A stretch of 64,000 nt of DNA from Clostridiales bacterium (GCA_012517815.1 JAAYUF010000113.1:1-64000); one strand, 5' to 3'; shown: positions 6,906-17,688, numbered from the stretch's first letter. Numbers and translations are program-made. Notes: generated by a model not told the origin, from the sequence alone.

Positions 6906-9647
6906 TCAGGCGTTCTTGCCGCAGCAGTGCTTGTACTTTTTGCCGCTGCCGCAGGGGCAGGGCTGGTTGCGGCCCACCGCGCCGGGGGTGTTGATGCTGG
7001 AAGGCGCGCCGCCCTTCTTGGCCTGCCCGTTGGTATTGGGCTGATTCTCCCCGCCGGCGAAACCTTCCTGGGTCTGGGATACGTCCACGGCCTTGTGGCG
7101 CTCGGGCAGGCGCTCCACGCGGCTTTGGAACAGCCGGCGCACGGTGTCCTCGCGGATCATGTGTACCATGTCGTTGAACATATCGTAGCTTTCCAGCCGG
7201 TATTCCTGCACGGGGTTGCGCTGGCCGTAGGCGCGCAGGCCGATGCCGTCGCGCAGGTCGTCCATCGCGTCGATGTGGTCCATCCAGTGGCGGTCGATGG
7301 CGTTGAGGAGCACCACGCGCTCAAACTCGCGCATGTCGATGCCAAGCTGCGTAAGCATTTCCTCGCGCTCGGCATAGAAATCCTCGGCGTCCTTGTACAG
7401 CAGCCGGGTCAGCTCGCCGGGCTCGTCCATCTCCTTCATCTTATCGGCATAATGGACGAAGGTGCCGGGCTTCAGGCACAGGCGCTCCAGATAGTCGCGG
7501 GCCTCGTCCACGCTCCAGTCGAAGCTCCCGTCGCCGGTGAAGTTGCGCTCGGCGGTCGCGTCGATCATGTTGTGCACCATGCCCACGATCGTTTCGCGCA
7601 TGTTGTCGCCCTTGAGGATATCGCTGCGCTGGCCGTAGATCAGCTCGCGCTGCTTGTTCATTACATCGTCGTACTCCAGCACGGATTTGCGGATGTCGTA
7701 GTTGCGGCCCTCGATGCGCTTCTGCGCGGCCTCGATCTGCTTGGTGAGCATCCCGGCTTCCAGGGGCTGGTCGTCCCCCATGCCCAGGCGCTCGATCATC
7801 GGGGCGATGCGCTCGCTGCCGAACAGGCGCATCACGTCGTCCTCAAGGCTAATGAAGAACTGCGAGCTGCCCGGGTCGCCCTGACGGCCGGCGCGGCCGC
7901 GCAGCTGGTTGTCGATGCGGCGGCTCTCGTGGCGCTCGGTGCCGATGATGTGCAGCCCGCCCAGCGCCATCACGCGCTCGTGCTCGGCGTCGGTTTCCCT
8001 GCGGAACTCCGCGAAGTAGCGGTTGTAGGTTTCCCGCGCGGCCAGCACCTCGGGGGGCACGTCCTCGTTATGGCCCACGGCTTCCATGATCAGCTCGTCG
8101 GAAAGGCCGTCCTGGCGCATCTTGCGGCGGGCCAGGTAATCCGGGTTGCCGCCCAGCAGGATGTCCGTGCCGCGGCCGGCCATGTTGGTGGCGATGGTCA
8201 CGGCGTCCACCGAACCGGCCTGCGCGATGATATCGGCCTCGCGCGCGTGGTTCTTGGCGTTGAGGATTTCGTGAGGCACCCCGCGCAGGTCGATCAGGCG
8301 GCTGAGCATTTCGCTGGTTTCCACGTTGACCGTGCTCACGAGGATCGGCTGGCCGGTCGCGTGCCTTGCGACGATCTCCTCCACCACGGCGGCGAATTTG
8401 CCCTTGCGGGTCTTGTAGACGACATCGTTGTGATCCTTGCGGATCATGGGCATGTTGGTGGGCACCTGCACCACGTCCAGGCTGTAGATGCCCTGAAACT
8501 CGGCTTCCTCGGTCTTGGCGGTGCCGGTCATGCCGCTGATCTTCTGGTACATGCGGAAGTAGTTCTGAAACGTGATGGTCGCCAGGGTCTTGCTTTCCCG
8601 GTTGACCTTCACGCGCTCCTTGGCCTCGATGGCCTGATGCAGCCCGTCGCTGTAGCGGCGGCCCACCATCAGGCGGCCGGTGAACTCGTCCACGATGACC
8701 ACTTCGCCGTTTTGCACCACGTAGTCCACGTCGCGCTTCATCATGGCGTGGGCTTTCAGGCCCTGCAGGATGTAGTGGTACAGATCGGCGTTTTCCAGAT
8801 CGGCGATGTTTTCCACGCCGAAGGCCCGCTGCGCCAGCTCCACGCCCCGCTCGGTGAGGGTGACGGCCTTTTCCTTCTCGGCGATGGTGTAGTCTTCTTC
8901 GTTTTTCAGCCGGCCCACGAAACGGTCGGCCTTCTCGTACATATCGGTGGACTGTTCGCCCTGCCCGCTGATGATCAGCGGGGTGCGCGCCTCGTCAATC
9001 AGGATGGAGTCGACCTCGTCCACGATGGCGAACTCGTGCCCGCGCTGCACCCGGTCGGCCTCGCGGATGACCATGTTGTCGCGCAGGTAGTCAAAGCCCA
9101 TCTCGTTGTTGGTGCCGTAGGTGATGTCGCAAAGGTAGGCCGCGCGGCGCTGGGTGTTGTCCAGATCGTGCACGATCACACCTACCGTCATGCCCATGAA
9201 GCGGAAGATGTTGCCCATCCACTCGCCCTGAAACTTGGCCAGGTAGTCGTTGACGGTCACGATGTGCACGCCCTTGCCGGCCAGCGCGTTTAGGTACGCC
9301 GGGAGCGTGGCGGTGTGGGTTTTGCCCTCGCCGGTCTTCATCTCGGCGATGCGGCCCTGATGCAGGCAGATGCCGCCCATCACCTGCACGGGGAAGAGGC
9401 GCTTGCCGTCCACGCGCCACACGGCCTCGCGGAACGCCGCGTAGGCGTCGGGCAGCAGCTCGTCCAGTGAAAGCCCGCCCTGCACCAGCCCTTTGAACTC
9501 GGCGGTTTTAGCGCGCAGCTCGCTGTCGGTAAGCGCCCTGTACTCCGCCTCCTTGGCCAGCACCTGATCGGCGATCTTTTGCAGGCGCTTCACTTCGGCC
9601 TCGTTGCTCTGGCCGATCATACGCTTAAACAAGTCTAATAGCGACAA
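6906..9647 (-). CDS. secA: Preprotein translocase ATPase SecA
   Basis: SecA is the motor that drives unfolded preproteins through SecYEG. The 913-residue product shows the nucleotide-binding-domain-1 Walker A ([12 protein letters not shown]), the helicase motif [33 protein letters not shown] and [10 protein letters not shown], and ends with the zinc-binding SecB/ribosome-contact tail [14 protein letters not shown]. The start is TTG at 9647, 9 bases after GGAG. A good promoter (TTGAAA, 18 bp, TATAAT) lies upstream. It heads the run secA-prfB-DUF1461-tsaD. The 979-residue ORF on the opposite strand is a shadow. Confidence 0.98.
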   Translation of the reverse strand: MSLLDLFKRMIGQSNEAEVKRLQKIADQVLAKEAEYRALTDSELRAKTAEFKGLVQGGLSLDELLPDAYAAFREAVWRVDGKRLFPVQVMGGICLHQGRIAEMKTGEGKTHTATLPAYLNALAGKGVHIVTVNDYLAKFQGEWMGNIFRFMGMTVGVIVHDLDNTQRRAAYLCDITYGTNNEMGFDYLRDNMVIREADRVQRGHEFAIVDEVDSILIDEARTPLIISGQGEQSTDMYEKADRFVGRLKNEEDYTIAEKEKAVTLTERGVELAQRAFGVENIADLENADLYHYILQGLKAHAMMKRDVDYVVQNGEVVIVDEFTGRLMVGRRYSDGLHQAIEAKERVKVNRESKTLATITFQNYFRMYQKISGMTGTAKTEEAEFQGIYSLDVVQVPTNMPMIRKDHNDVVYKTRKGKFAAVVEEIVARHATGQPILVSTVNVETSEMLSRLIDLRGVPHEILNAKNHAREADIIAQAGSVDAVTIATNMAGRGTDILLGGNPDYLARRKMRQDGLSDELIMEAVGHNEDVPPEVLAARETYNRYFAEFRRETDAEHERVMALGGLHIIGTERHESRRIDNQLRGRAGRQGDPGSSQFFISLEDDVMRLFGSERIAPMIERLGMGDDQPLEAGMLTKQIEAAQKRIEGRNYDIRKSVLEYDDVMNKQRELIYGQRSDILKGDNMRETIVGMVHNMIDATAERNFTGDGSFDWSVDEARDYLERLCLKPGTFVHYADKMKEMDEPGELTRLLYKDAEDFYAEREEMLTQLGIDMREFERVVLLNAIDRHWMDHIDAMDDLRDGIGLRAYGQRNPVQEYRLESYDMFNDMVHMIREDTVRRLFQSRVERLPERHKAVDVSQTQEGFAGGENQPNTNGQAKKGGAPSSINTPGAVGRNQPCPCGSGKKYKHCCGKNA

Positions 9648-9722
9648 AGTTTTTACTCCTTCATCAACGGCAGGCGGCCCAACGTCCGCCCGCCGAAATC
9701 ACGGCGCAATACGCCAATTTCA

Positions 9723-9752
9723 ATTATAGCATGGAGATACGTGTGTTTTCAA
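9723..9752 (-). promoter_or_regulatory. Promoter of secA
   Basis: On the minus strand TTGAAA (9747-9752) and TATAAT (9723-9728) are separated by 18 bp, about 75 bp upstream of the secA TTG start. Confidence 0.75.
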
Positions 9753-9895
9753 GCCACGGAGGCGAACAATCCGTGAACCGCCTGTGAAATGGGCGGGGAG
9801 GAAGCGGCAGACAGTGATTTACTTTTAATGGAATGCTGTTGTACAATAGATAACAGAACGCTTTATGCAAATCGAATCCTAAGGAGAACAAGCAA

Positions 9896-10639
9896 GTGCC
9901 CAGCTTCAGCATCGATCAGACACTTACCGTGATTGCCCTCGTTTTTGCTTTGGTCGGCGGGGTTTTCGCATGGATACAATGGCAAAGAGCCAATCGTCTC
10001 AAGCGCGCCGATTTTATTCACCAGATCACTGAGAAACTTAGAACGGATACTGAGATATCACAGGTCATCTATTTAATCGAATACAGTAAACCCTGGTATA
10101 ACATGGAATTTCACGGGGGCGGTGAACTCGAACGCCAGGTGGACACAACGCTTGCGTTCTTTTCCTATATTTGTTACTTAAGAAAAGCGCGTTTGCTGTC
10201 CCGTTCAGATTTCCGTGTTCTTGACGATGAACTGGCTCGTATCGCAAACAATCCATCGGTACAGGCCTACTTAGATAACCTATATCACTTCGCTCGCAGG
10301 AACCGTTGTACCATACCACATCAATTTCTATTGGACGCGATTAAGCACCAACTGCCGGAAGCGTTTTTTGACGAGTGTTCTTCCTGCTATCCTCATTACC
10401 TGAATTTCCAGCGGGAAAATAATGGTCAGATTTCCCTTGGATCATCGTCGATCCATCGAGCCAAACCCCGCGCCGGCTTCTTGCCTGACGCGACGGGGGC
10501 GGCAATTCATCTTGCAATCCACACCCTCACGCCGCCGCTTCAGGAAACGCTTGCATATGTCCGCCCCCGTGTGGTATACTATTCCGCGATTACGCACCTT
10601 TGTCGACCGTACGATTGTGCCGCGCCTAAGCGCCGGTGA
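9896..10639 (+). CDS. Hypothetical membrane-anchored protein with anomalously low GC and a probably foreign C-terminal tail
   Basis: It starts at GTG 9896 behind AAGGAG, with a plausible upstream promoter (TTTACT, 18 bp, TACAAT at about 9803-9860). Residues 8-29 form one membrane anchor (TLTVIALVFALVGGVFAWIQW), followed by a charged, mostly helical cytoplasmic domain with many Tyr/Phe (VIYLIEYSKPWY, LDNLYHFARRN). The family is not recognised; it resembles the single-TM DUF4760-type phage-defence or signalling proteins only in outline. Codon use is visibly AT-richer than its neighbours up to about base 10440, then becomes GC-rich for the final 65 residues. The rpsB promoter lies inside that last part. 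This suggests an acquired gene whose original 3' end was lost and that now reads through into the rpsB leader. Confidence 0.55.
   Translation: MPSFSIDQTLTVIALVFALVGGVFAWIQWQRANRLKRADFIHQITEKLRTDTEISQVIYLIEYSKPWYNMEFHGGGELERQVDTTLAFFSYICYLRKARLLSRSDFRVLDDELARIANNPSVQAYLDNLYHFARRNRCTIPHQFLLDAIKHQLPEAFFDECSSCYPHYLNFQRENNGQISLGSSSIHRAKPRAGFLPDATGAAIHLAIHTLTPPLQETLAYVRPRVVYYSAITHLCRPYDCAAPKRR
10551..10580 (+). promoter_or_regulatory. Promoter of rpsB-tsf
   Basis: TTGCAT (10551-10556) and TATACT (10575-10580) with an 18-bp spacer lie about 105 bp before the rpsB ATG. The promoter sits within the apparent 3' end of the preceding reading frame. Confidence 0.7.
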
Positions 10640-10686
10640 CCGTACCGGGCTGACGCAAAGGGTGGATAAACAAGGAGGAACCATCC

Positions 10687-11433
<747 letters not shown>

Positions 11434-11446
11434 GGCTTTTTCAGCG

Positions 11447-11480
11447 GGCGGCGCGCGCAGTTGCGCCGCTCGCTGTTGTG
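11447..11480 (+). terminator. Hairpin between rpsB and tsf (possible attenuator)
   Basis: AGCGGGCGGCGC and GCGCCGCTCGCT can pair (11 of 12 positions) across an 8-base loop. The T run is very short (TGTTGTG), so it may only lower tsf transcription or stabilise the rpsB message. Confidence 0.4.
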
Positions 11481-11532
11481 ATGAAAGGCGGCCCATGCCG
11501 TCAGGATATGAACAGATAAGGAGAGAGTTCCC

Positions 11533-12468
11533 ATGGCTGAAGTAACCGCTCAATTGGTCAAAGAGCTTCGTGAAACGACGCAGGCGGGCATGATGGATTG
11601 CAAGAAGGCGCTGCTTGAAACCGCCGGCGATATGGAAAAGGCTATCGAATGGCTTCGTGAAAAGGGCCTTGCCGCCGCCGCCAAGAAGGCCGGCCGCATC
11701 GCCGCGGAGGGCATGGTCGCCGGGTATGTGACCGACGACGCGAAGATCGGCGTGATCGTGGAAATCAACTGCGAAACCGACTTCGTCGCCAATACCGACA
11801 ACTTTAAGGATTTCTGCGCCAAGATCGCCCGCCATATCGCCAAGGCGAGCCCGGCGAACGTCGATACGCTGATGACCCAGCCCTTCGCCGAGGATACCGG
11901 CAAGACCATCACCGACCTGGTCAGCGACGCCACCGTCGCCATCGGCGAAAAGCTCAGCATCCGCCGCTTCGCCCGCTACGAGGCCAAGGCCGGCGTGGTG
12001 GAAACCTACATCCACATGGGCGGCAAGATCGGCGTGCTGCTCGAGGTGACCAACGACAAGCCCGAAACCTATGCCAACGAGATGTTCAAGACCTATTACC
12101 ACGACCTGACCCTGCAGATCGCGGCCGCCCGGCCCGGCTATGTGGTCAAGAGCGAAGTACCCACCGAAACCCTGGACAAGGAGAAGGAGATTCTCCGCGC
12201 GCAGGCGCTCAACGAGGGCAAGCCCGAAAAGATCGTGGACAAGATGGTCGAGGGCCGCATCGAGAAGTATTACAAGGATGTCTGCCTCACCGAGCAGCCC
12301 TTTGTGAAGGATCCCGAGAAGTCCATCAACCAGTACACCGCCGAGGTCGCCAAGGCGATCGGCGCGACCATCGCGCCGGTGCGGTTTGAGCGGTTCGAGC
12401 GCGGCGAAGGCATCGAGAAACGGCAGGAGAACCTGGCCGACGAGATCGCCGCGATGGCGAAGAAGTAA
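11533..12468 (+). CDS. tsf: Translation elongation factor Ts
   Basis: EF-Ts exchanges GDP for GTP on EF-Tu. 311 residues start with the UBA-like N-terminal domain ([20 protein letters not shown]) followed by the core signature [11 protein letters not shown] that inserts into EF-Tu. The remaining two core subdomains and the coiled-coil stretch are present, so the protein is full length. The ATG follows AAGGAGAG. It is in the rpsB-tsf transcription unit and is followed by a terminator hairpin. Confidence 0.98.
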   Translation: MAEVTAQLVKELRETTQAGMMDCKKALLETAGDMEKAIEWLREKGLAAAAKKAGRIAAEGMVAGYVTDDAKIGVIVEINCETDFVANTDNFKDFCAKIARHIAKASPANVDTLMTQPFAEDTGKTITDLVSDATVAIGEKLSIRRFARYEAKAGVVETYIHMGGKIGVLLEVTNDKPETYANEMFKTYYHDLTLQIAAARPGYVVKSEVPTETLDKEKEILRAQALNEGKPEKIVDKMVEGRIEKYYKDVCLTEQPFVKDPEKSINQYTAEVAKAIGATIAPVRFERFERGEGIEKRQENLADEIAAMAKK

Positions 12469-12547
12469 GCCTGAGAGGCGTTGCGCCGGACGGCCGCGAG
12501 GGGCGGATTCATCCCCCCGGGCGGCTTTCTCCCAAAGGCATCCGAAG

Positions 12548-12576
12548 GCCGGCGGCCCCGTGCCGCCGGCTTTCAT
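12548..12576 (+). terminator. Terminator of rpsB-tsf
   Basis: GCCGGCGGC and GCCGCCGGC form a 9-bp GC stem with a 5-base loop, followed by TTTCATT, 80 bp after the tsf stop. Confidence 0.7.
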
Positions 12577-12704
12577 TCGGCCTTCCCCGCGCGTCGCGGG
12601 GCAACGTCCCCAGCAGCTCGCCGGATCGCCCCGTCCGGCGTCGCACGGTTTGCCCCGCCTGCCGCGGGCCCTTGCTCAATCCGGCTCTTTTCCGAAAAAA
12701 TGCC

Positions 12705-12733
12705 TTGACAGAGCACCTATCGAAGCGTATAAT
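12705..12733 (+). promoter_or_regulatory. Promoter of the tRNA-Gln/tRNA-Glu unit
   Basis: A perfect TTGACA and TATAAT with a 17-bp spacer lie 20 bp upstream of the first tRNA. Confidence 0.9.
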
Positions 12734-12753
12734 TGTCGATGCAGCTAACGCGA

Positions 12754-12827
12754 TGGGGAATTGTGTAACGGTAGCACCTACGACTCTGACTCGTATTGTC
12801 TAGGTTCGAATCCTAGTTCCCCAGCCA
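12754..12827 (+). tRNA. tRNA-Gln (CTG anticodon)
   Basis: The acceptor stem TGGGGAA pairs with TTCCCCA, followed by discriminator G and encoded CCA. The anticodon stem TACGA/TCGTA encloses CTCTGAC, giving anticodon CTG, which reads CAG. The T loop is GGTTCGAATCC. The length is 74 nt. Confidence 0.93.
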
Positions 12828-12831
12828 AAAC

Positions 12832-12906
12832 GGCTCCATGGTCAAGCGGTTAAGACGTCGCCCTCTCAAGGCGAAATCAGGGGTTCGATTCCCCTTGGAG
12901 CTACCA
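12832..12906 (+). tRNA. tRNA-Glu (CTC anticodon)
   Basis: GGCTCCA pairs with TGGAGCT, with an encoded CCA end. The anticodon stem TCGCC/GGCGA encloses CTCTCAA, giving anticodon CTC, which reads GAG. The T arm contains GGGGTTCGATTCCCC. It lies 4 bp after tRNA-Gln in one transcript. Confidence 0.93.
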
Positions 12907-12911
12907 GTTGC

Positions 12912-12957
12912 AAACCCTTCTGTATCAACGGATACGTTAGGGTTTTTTTCTTTTTGC
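12912..12957 (+). terminator. Terminator of the tRNA unit
   Basis: AAACCCT and AGGGTTT pair around an inner GTATC/GGATAC hairpin and are followed by TTTTCTTTTT, directly behind tRNA-Glu. Confidence 0.9.
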
Positions 12958-13122
12958 GGAGCCTTGTTCACCCTGGGCGGGCGCGTCGGCGGGCGCGGGC
13001 CCGTCGCGGCCCCCGGACGGCGCGTTTTCCCGGGAGGGCTTGCAAGCGCGCGGTCCGTCCCGTGCGGCGGCGACCCCGGCGGCACGGAAGAAACGGTCGG
13101 GCTTTCTTTCTGCTCCTGAGCA

Positions 13123-13151
13123 TTGACGCGGACGTCCAACCATCGTATAGT
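13123..13151 (+). promoter_or_regulatory. Promoter of the 13.2-kb membrane protein gene
   Basis: TTGACG and TATAGT are separated by 17 bp, about 70 bp upstream of the likely TTG start. Confidence 0.75.
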
Positions 13152-13219
13152 ATGGGCAGGATCGCCGGCACAGCCCTTCGGGGGAATGCGTAACCACATG
13201 GATGCGGGGAGGGACGGCC

Positions 13220-13996
13220 TTGAAAGCGTTTTGGTCCAAGTTCCTGGAAAGCGGCATCATCCTGGCATTGCTGACGGGAATCGCGTATTATCTGACGTAT
13301 CTGTATCTGGACGGGTCGCTGGCCGCGTACGCGTTGCCCGACGAACTGGTGGAAATAGACGCGCCCGACATCATCTCCACGCTGATCCAGCTGATGTACC
13401 GGTTCTGGGGGGTGCTGATGATCCCGGCCTTCGGCCTGATGCTCGGCCGCCTGATCCAGGACGTCGAGCTGACCCGGCTGTGGCGGTTTTCCATCGTGAT
13501 GGTGTCCGCGGTGGTGTTTGCGGTGCAGCTGGTTCAGCGCTTTGAGCAAACCAACTGGATCCTGCTTGGCATCATGGTCTTTGAATGGCTGGAAGCACTG
13601 CTTAAAACGCTGGCGCACGGCAGGGGGCGCAAGGGGTTGCGCGCCAAGTGGAAGGGCTATTGGGAGCAGCGGAGCCCCGCCGGCCAGGTCAACGAGCGCG
13701 TGGCCCTGAGCATCGGGTATCTGGCGGTGACCATCGCCGTGATGTATGTGTTGTCCGGCGCGGTGATGGAGCACGCGGCGATCGCCCGGCTCCAGCGGGA
13801 ATCCTTCTTCATCGCCCGAGACTATGAGAACCAGGTGGTCGTGTTTGAGAACAGCAAATGCTATGTGCTCATGGCGCGGGAAGGCAATCAGCTGACCAAC
13901 GCGTATCAGGTCGTCCGCTACGATCACATCGGCAGGCTTGATTATGTGCACACGGGCGTGCTCACGACGCCGGAAAAATACCCGATTGTTCAATAG
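13220..13996 (+). CDS. Uncharacterised integral membrane protein
   Basis: The track begins at ATG 13202, but TTG 13220 has GGGAGGG at ideal spacing, so I take that (258 residues, MKAFWSKFLES). Hydrophobic segments lie at about 8-30, 58-77, 88-106, 112-128 and 166-188. A C-terminal soluble part of about 65 residues is rich in beta-type residues (ENQVVVFENSKCYVLMAREG), probably on one face of the membrane. No conserved catalytic motif is visible and I do not recognise the family. It is a single gene with its own promoter and a strong terminator about 265 bp downstream. Confidence 0.65.
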   Translation: MKAFWSKFLESGIILALLTGIAYYLTYLYLDGSLAAYALPDELVEIDAPDIISTLIQLMYRFWGVLMIPAFGLMLGRLIQDVELTRLWRFSIVMVSAVVFAVQLVQRFEQTNWILLGIMVFEWLEALLKTLAHGRGRKGLRAKWKGYWEQRSPAGQVNERVALSIGYLAVTIAVMYVLSGAVMEHAAIARLQRESFFIARDYENQVVVFENSKCYVLMAREGNQLTNAYQVVRYDHIGRLDYVHTGVLTTPEKYPIVQ

Positions 13997-14261
13997 TCCT
14001 GTTTCTGTCCATGACGCGCCGGCGCCCGCGAGCGCCTTGTTCTGCGGCGGGGAGCGGAAGCGAAGGCGCAGCGTGGCTGTGTGGGGCTTTCGCGCCGAAA
14101 TCACGGGTGAAAATCGCCTTGAGACGGAAGCGTTCAGCATTGAATGCGGGATAACGCCCGCCCCGCGCCGGGTTGACCGTCCGCGCGCGTATTCCCCGCC
14201 CCGCGACGGGAGACGGCCGGCAATGGGCGCGGCGGTCTCCCGCACGGTTCGCGGGAGCAAA

Positions 14262-14314
14262 GCACGGCCCGAACCGATCGCAGGAAGCGGATCGGTTCGG
14301 GCCGTGCCTTCTTC
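14262..14314. terminator. Bidirectional-looking terminator between the membrane protein and tatD
   Basis: GCACGGCCCGAACCGATC and its exact complement form an 18-bp stem with a 10-base loop, followed by CTTCTT on the plus strand and TTTGCTCC on the minus strand. It sits between two convergent genes. The rest of the 13997-14455 gap shows no gene. Confidence 0.75.
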
Positions 14315-14455
14315 ACGGATAACGGTCGGGATGAGCGCGCGGCGACTGCGCGCCGATCGCGGTTGCCGGGTCATTCCGTAGCGCACCGGCGCGCCGCCCA
14401 CGCAAAAGCGCGTTCCGGCCCCGTGTGTGCGCCGGGCGCCCCCGGCCCGCCCCGT

Positions 14456-15250
14456 TCAGGCGGTTTCCGTCTCCGGCGGCAACCCGTACAGCCTTTCCAC
14501 GTTGGCGGTCGTCTGCGCGATCAGCGTTTCCAGCGGCACATCGCGCAGGGTGGCGACCATCTCCGCCACATGGCGCACGTAGGCCGGCTCGTTGCGCCTG
14601 CCGCGCACGGGCACGGGCGCCAGGTAGGGGCTGTCGGTTTCCACCAGCAGGCGGTCGGCAGGCACGTAGCGGGCTGCCTCCTGCAAATGGCGGGCGTTGC
14701 GGAACGTGACCGAGCCGGAAAAGGAGATGTAAAACCCCATCGAAAGGTATTCCCGCGCGCTTTCCACGCTCCCGGTGTAGCAGTGCAGCACCCCGGCAGG
14801 CAGCCGCCCGCGGTGCGCGCGGAAGAGGTCCGTCACGTCCCCGTGGGCGTCCCGCACGTGAAACACGGCGGGCACGCGCTGCTCGTAGGCAAAATCCAGC
14901 TGGGCCGCAAAGGCCGCTCGCTGCGCATCGCGCGGGGAGTGGTCGTAGTAGTAATCCAGCCCTATCTCCCCCACGCCCACGATGCGCGGCTGGGAAAGCC
15001 ACTGCGCAAGGCGGGCGAGGGTATCCGGCGCAAACGTGGCGGCCTCGTGCGGGTGCACGCCCACCACGCCGTAGACGTTCGGGTGCGCGGCCACAATCGC
15101 TTCGATGCGTTCGCAGGTGGCTATATCGCTGCCCGCGAGGATGCAGCGGCCCACGCCGGCTTCCTTCATGCGGGCCAGCACGGCCTCCACCTCGCCGGCA
15201 AAGCGCTCGTCCTCCAGGTGGCAGTGCGAATCGATCAGGCTTGCGCTCAT
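14456..15250 (-). CDS. tatD: TatD-family metal-dependent DNase
   Basis: 264 residues. TatD proteins are TIM-barrel 3'-5' exonucleases/DNases of the amidohydrolase superfamily. The metal and signature motifs are all present: DSHCHL (His pair), GVHPHE, GEIGLDYYYD (Glu), VFHVRDAHGD, LHCYTGS and ETDSPYLAP (Asp). The start ATG overlaps the metG stop by four bases (ATGA), indicating translational coupling downstream of the T-box-controlled metG, a common gene pair in Firmicutes. Confidence 0.94.
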   Translation of the reverse strand: MSASLIDSHCHLEDERFAGEVEAVLARMKEAGVGRCILAGSDIATCERIEAIVAAHPNVYGVVGVHPHEAATFAPDTLARLAQWLSQPRIVGVGEIGLDYYYDHSPRDAQRAAFAAQLDFAYEQRVPAVFHVRDAHGDVTDLFRAHRGRLPAGVLHCYTGSVESAREYLSMGFYISFSGSVTFRNARHLQEAARYVPADRLLVETDSPYLAPVPVRGRRNEPAYVRHVAEMVATLRDVPLETLIAQTTANVERLYGLPPETETA

Positions 15251-17256
15251 CGCACGGTCGCCCCATCCTCCATGCCGGGGGCGACGGACACCAGCTTAAG
15301 CACGGTATCCGCCTTGTCGGAGGCGCACAGGATCATGCCTTCGCTGAGCACGCCGCGCAGCTTGGCGGGTTTGAGGTTCGCCACCAGCACCACCTGCCGG
15401 TTCAGCATCTCCTGGGGGGTGTAGAACCTGGCGATGCCGCTGACCACGGTGCGCTCCGGCGCGTCCGCGCCCAGGCTCAGGCGGAGCTTGAGCAGCTTGT
15501 CGCTGCCCTCCAGCTTTTCGCAGGCCAGCACGCGCGCCACGCGCAGCTGCACGCGGGCGAACTCGTCGATGGTGATCAGCCCGTCGCCGGCGGGCGCTTC
15601 GGTTTTCGGGGCGGCCGCGGCGGCTTTGCCTGCTCCGGCCTCGGGCGCGACTTTCGGGGCGGGTTCGGGCTTCGCCTCCGCCTTGGGGGTAGGCAGGATA
15701 TCCGCCAGCTCTTTTACAATGTCGATGCGGGGGAAGATCGCCTCGCCCTTGTGTACGGCGATGCCCGCCGGCAGCAGGCCGAAGGCGCTCAGGGAGTCCA
15801 TGGTCATGCGGGTTTCGTCGGTCAGGCCCAGCTGCTCGAAAATTCGGCCGGGCGTGCGCGGCATGGTGGGCTGGATGAGCACGCCCACGAAGCGGATGCT
15901 CTCGCACAGCACGTACAGTACGGTTTTCAGGCGTTCGCGGCCTTCTTCGGTCCTGCACAGCACCCAGGGGGCCGTCGCGTCGATGTAGCGGTTGCACTCG
16001 CCGATCAGCGCCCAGATGTCGCTCAGGGCGGTGGAGTATTGCAGCTCGTTCATCTGCGCGCGCACCTTCGCGGGCGTGGCTTCCGCCAGCGCGATCAGCG
16101 CCTTGTCCAGCTCGTCGTAGCGGCCGGGCTGGGGCACCCTGCCGTCGAAGTACTTTTCCACCATGGCGACCGTGCGGCTGACCAGATTGCCCAGATCGTT
16201 GGCCAGATCGGCGTTGATGCGCTTGAGCAGCGCCTCGTAGCTGAACTGCCCGTCGCTGCCAAAGGGCATCTCCCGCATGAGGAAGTAGCGGATGGCGTCG
16301 CTGCCGTAGCGGTTGCAAAGCGCCACGGGGTCCACCACATTGCCCAGGGATTTGCTCATCTTCATGCCGTCCAGCACCAGCCAGCCGTGGCCGAACACCT
16401 GCCTGGGCAACGGCTCGCCCAGCGCGTGCAGGATGATGGGCCAGATGATGGTGTGGAAGCGGATGATCTCCTTGCCCACCAGATGGATATCGGCAGGCCA
16501 GTAGCGGCGGTAGGGCTCGTCGTGCGCGGTGCCGTAGCCCAGAACGCTGATGTAGTTGGTGAGCGCGTCCAGCCAGACGTACACGGTATGCTCCGGATCA
16601 AAATCCACCGGAATGCCCCACTTGATGGAAGTGCGGCTGACGCACAGGTCGTTGAGGCCCGGGCGCAGGAAGTTGTTGAGCATCTCGTTTTTCCGGCTGG
16701 CGGGCTGGATGAACTCCGGGTGCGTTTCGATGTAGTCGATCAGCCAGTCCTGATACTTGCCCAGCTTGAAGAAGTACGCCTCCTCGCGGGTTTTTTCCAC
16801 GGGGCGGCCGCAGTCCGGGCAGCAGCCGTCCTTCAGTTGCAGCTCGGTAAAGAAGCTCTCGCAGGGCGTGCAGTACCAGCCCTCGTAATAGCCCTTGTAG
16901 ATGTCCGCCTGCTCGTAGAGCTTGCGGAAAATCTGCTGAACGCAGTCCACGTGCCGCTGGTCGGTGGTGCGGATGAAATCGTCGTAGGCCACGTCCATCA
17001 GCTGCCACAGGCTTTTGATGCCCGCGACGATGGTATCCACATACTGCTGGGGGGTCACGCCCCGATCCTTCGCCTTGCGCTCGATCTTCTGGCCGTGCTC
17101 GTCGGTGCCGGTCACGAAATACACGTCGTACCCTTCCTGCTTTTTGAAGCGCGCCATGGTATCGGTGGCGACGCTGCAATAGGCGTGGCCGATGTGCAGG
17201 TTATCGCTGGGGTAATAGATCGGCGTGGTCACGTAGAAAGTTTTCCGTTCGGACAT
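15247..17256 (-). CDS. metG: Methionyl-tRNA synthetase
   Basis: MetRS charges tRNA-Met and initiator tRNA. The ATG at 17256 follows AGAGGAGG; upstream codons in the track belong to the leader RNA. The 669-residue protein has the class I HIGH motif (NLHIGHAYCS), the zinc knuckle CPDCGRPVEK, the KMSKS loop (KMSKSLGNVVDP) and, after an Ala/Pro/Lys-rich linker at about 545-575, a C-terminal EMAP/Trbp111 tRNA-binding domain (FARVQLRVARVLACEKLEGSDKLL). This domain order is standard for Gram-positive MetRS. Expression is controlled by the T-box leader at 17461-17688. tatD is coupled downstream. Confidence 0.97.
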   Translation of the reverse strand: MSERKTFYVTTPIYYPSDNLHIGHAYCSVATDTMARFKKQEGYDVYFVTGTDEHGQKIERKAKDRGVTPQQYVDTIVAGIKSLWQLMDVAYDDFIRTTDQRHVDCVQQIFRKLYEQADIYKGYYEGWYCTPCESFFTELQLKDGCCPDCGRPVEKTREEAYFFKLGKYQDWLIDYIETHPEFIQPASRKNEMLNNFLRPGLNDLCVSRTSIKWGIPVDFDPEHTVYVWLDALTNYISVLGYGTAHDEPYRRYWPADIHLVGKEIIRFHTIIWPIILHALGEPLPRQVFGHGWLVLDGMKMSKSLGNVVDPVALCNRYGSDAIRYFLMREMPFGSDGQFSYEALLKRINADLANDLGNLVSRTVAMVEKYFDGRVPQPGRYDELDKALIALAEATPAKVRAQMNELQYSTALSDIWALIGECNRYIDATAPWVLCRTEEGRERLKTVLYVLCESIRFVGVLIQPTMPRTPGRIFEQLGLTDETRMTMDSLSAFGLLPAGIAVHKGEAIFPRIDIVKELADILPTPKAEAKPEPAPKVAPEAGAGKAAAAAPKTEAPAGDGLITIDEFARVQLRVARVLACEKLEGSDKLLKLRLSLGADAPERTVVSGIARFYTPQEMLNRQVVLVANLKPAKLRGVLSEGMILCASDKADTVLKLVSVAPGMEDGATVR

Positions 17257-17460
17257 GGGGGGATGCCTCCTCTGTTCTGGCCGTGGCGGCCGGTGCGCCG
17301 GCTTTGAGATAGGCCCGTCGGGTTGGGGAGAACCGCGTTGCTTGCGCCGCGTGTCGGGGGCAGGCGTCGCCGCTCCCCCGCCGCTTTGGGCGGGCGTCGC
17401 CGTTTCCGCGCCGCGCGGCCCTCGCCTGCGCCGTTCAGCCGACGGGGCCGCCGGGGCCGG

Positions 17461-17688
17461 AAACACAAAGCCCGCCGCCTTCGTGCGAAGGGGCGAGCTG
17501 CACCCGCGGTACCACCCTTGGTTTCTAACTTACTGGCGGCGGATATCGGTGCCTGCCGTCCCGCCCTACCTGTCGGGCGGAAACGCTCCCGGGCCATGTT
17601 CCCCGCGCCTCTCGCGCCGCATTCCAGCTGCCGCGGCTCTCTTTGGCGATGACGGGCGGGTACTCTTCCGTTCATTGCGTATGCGTTT
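17461..17688 (-). promoter_or_regulatory. T-box riboswitch controlling metG
   Basis: Read on the minus strand, the leader carries the conserved T-box sequence AAGGGTGGTACCGCGGG (complement of 17506-17519), which pairs with the uncharged tRNA acceptor end. A terminator helix built on CGCCCCTTCG...CGAAGGCGGCG with GCTTTGTGTTT follows. The stem I region contains AGAGAGCC and the bulge GGGGAACATGGCCC, whose ATG (complement of 17595-17597) is the likely Met specifier codon. Uncharged tRNA-Met should favour antitermination into metG. Confidence 0.9.

Noticed and set aside
6354-9293. 979-residue plus-strand ORF opposite secA
   Set aside because: It is the antisense of a clear secA gene; high GC keeps this frame open. 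It has no domain and no ribosome-binding site.
15241-17307. 688-residue plus-strand ORF opposite metG
   Set aside because: It is antisense to metG, which has all MetRS motifs, and has no family resemblance.
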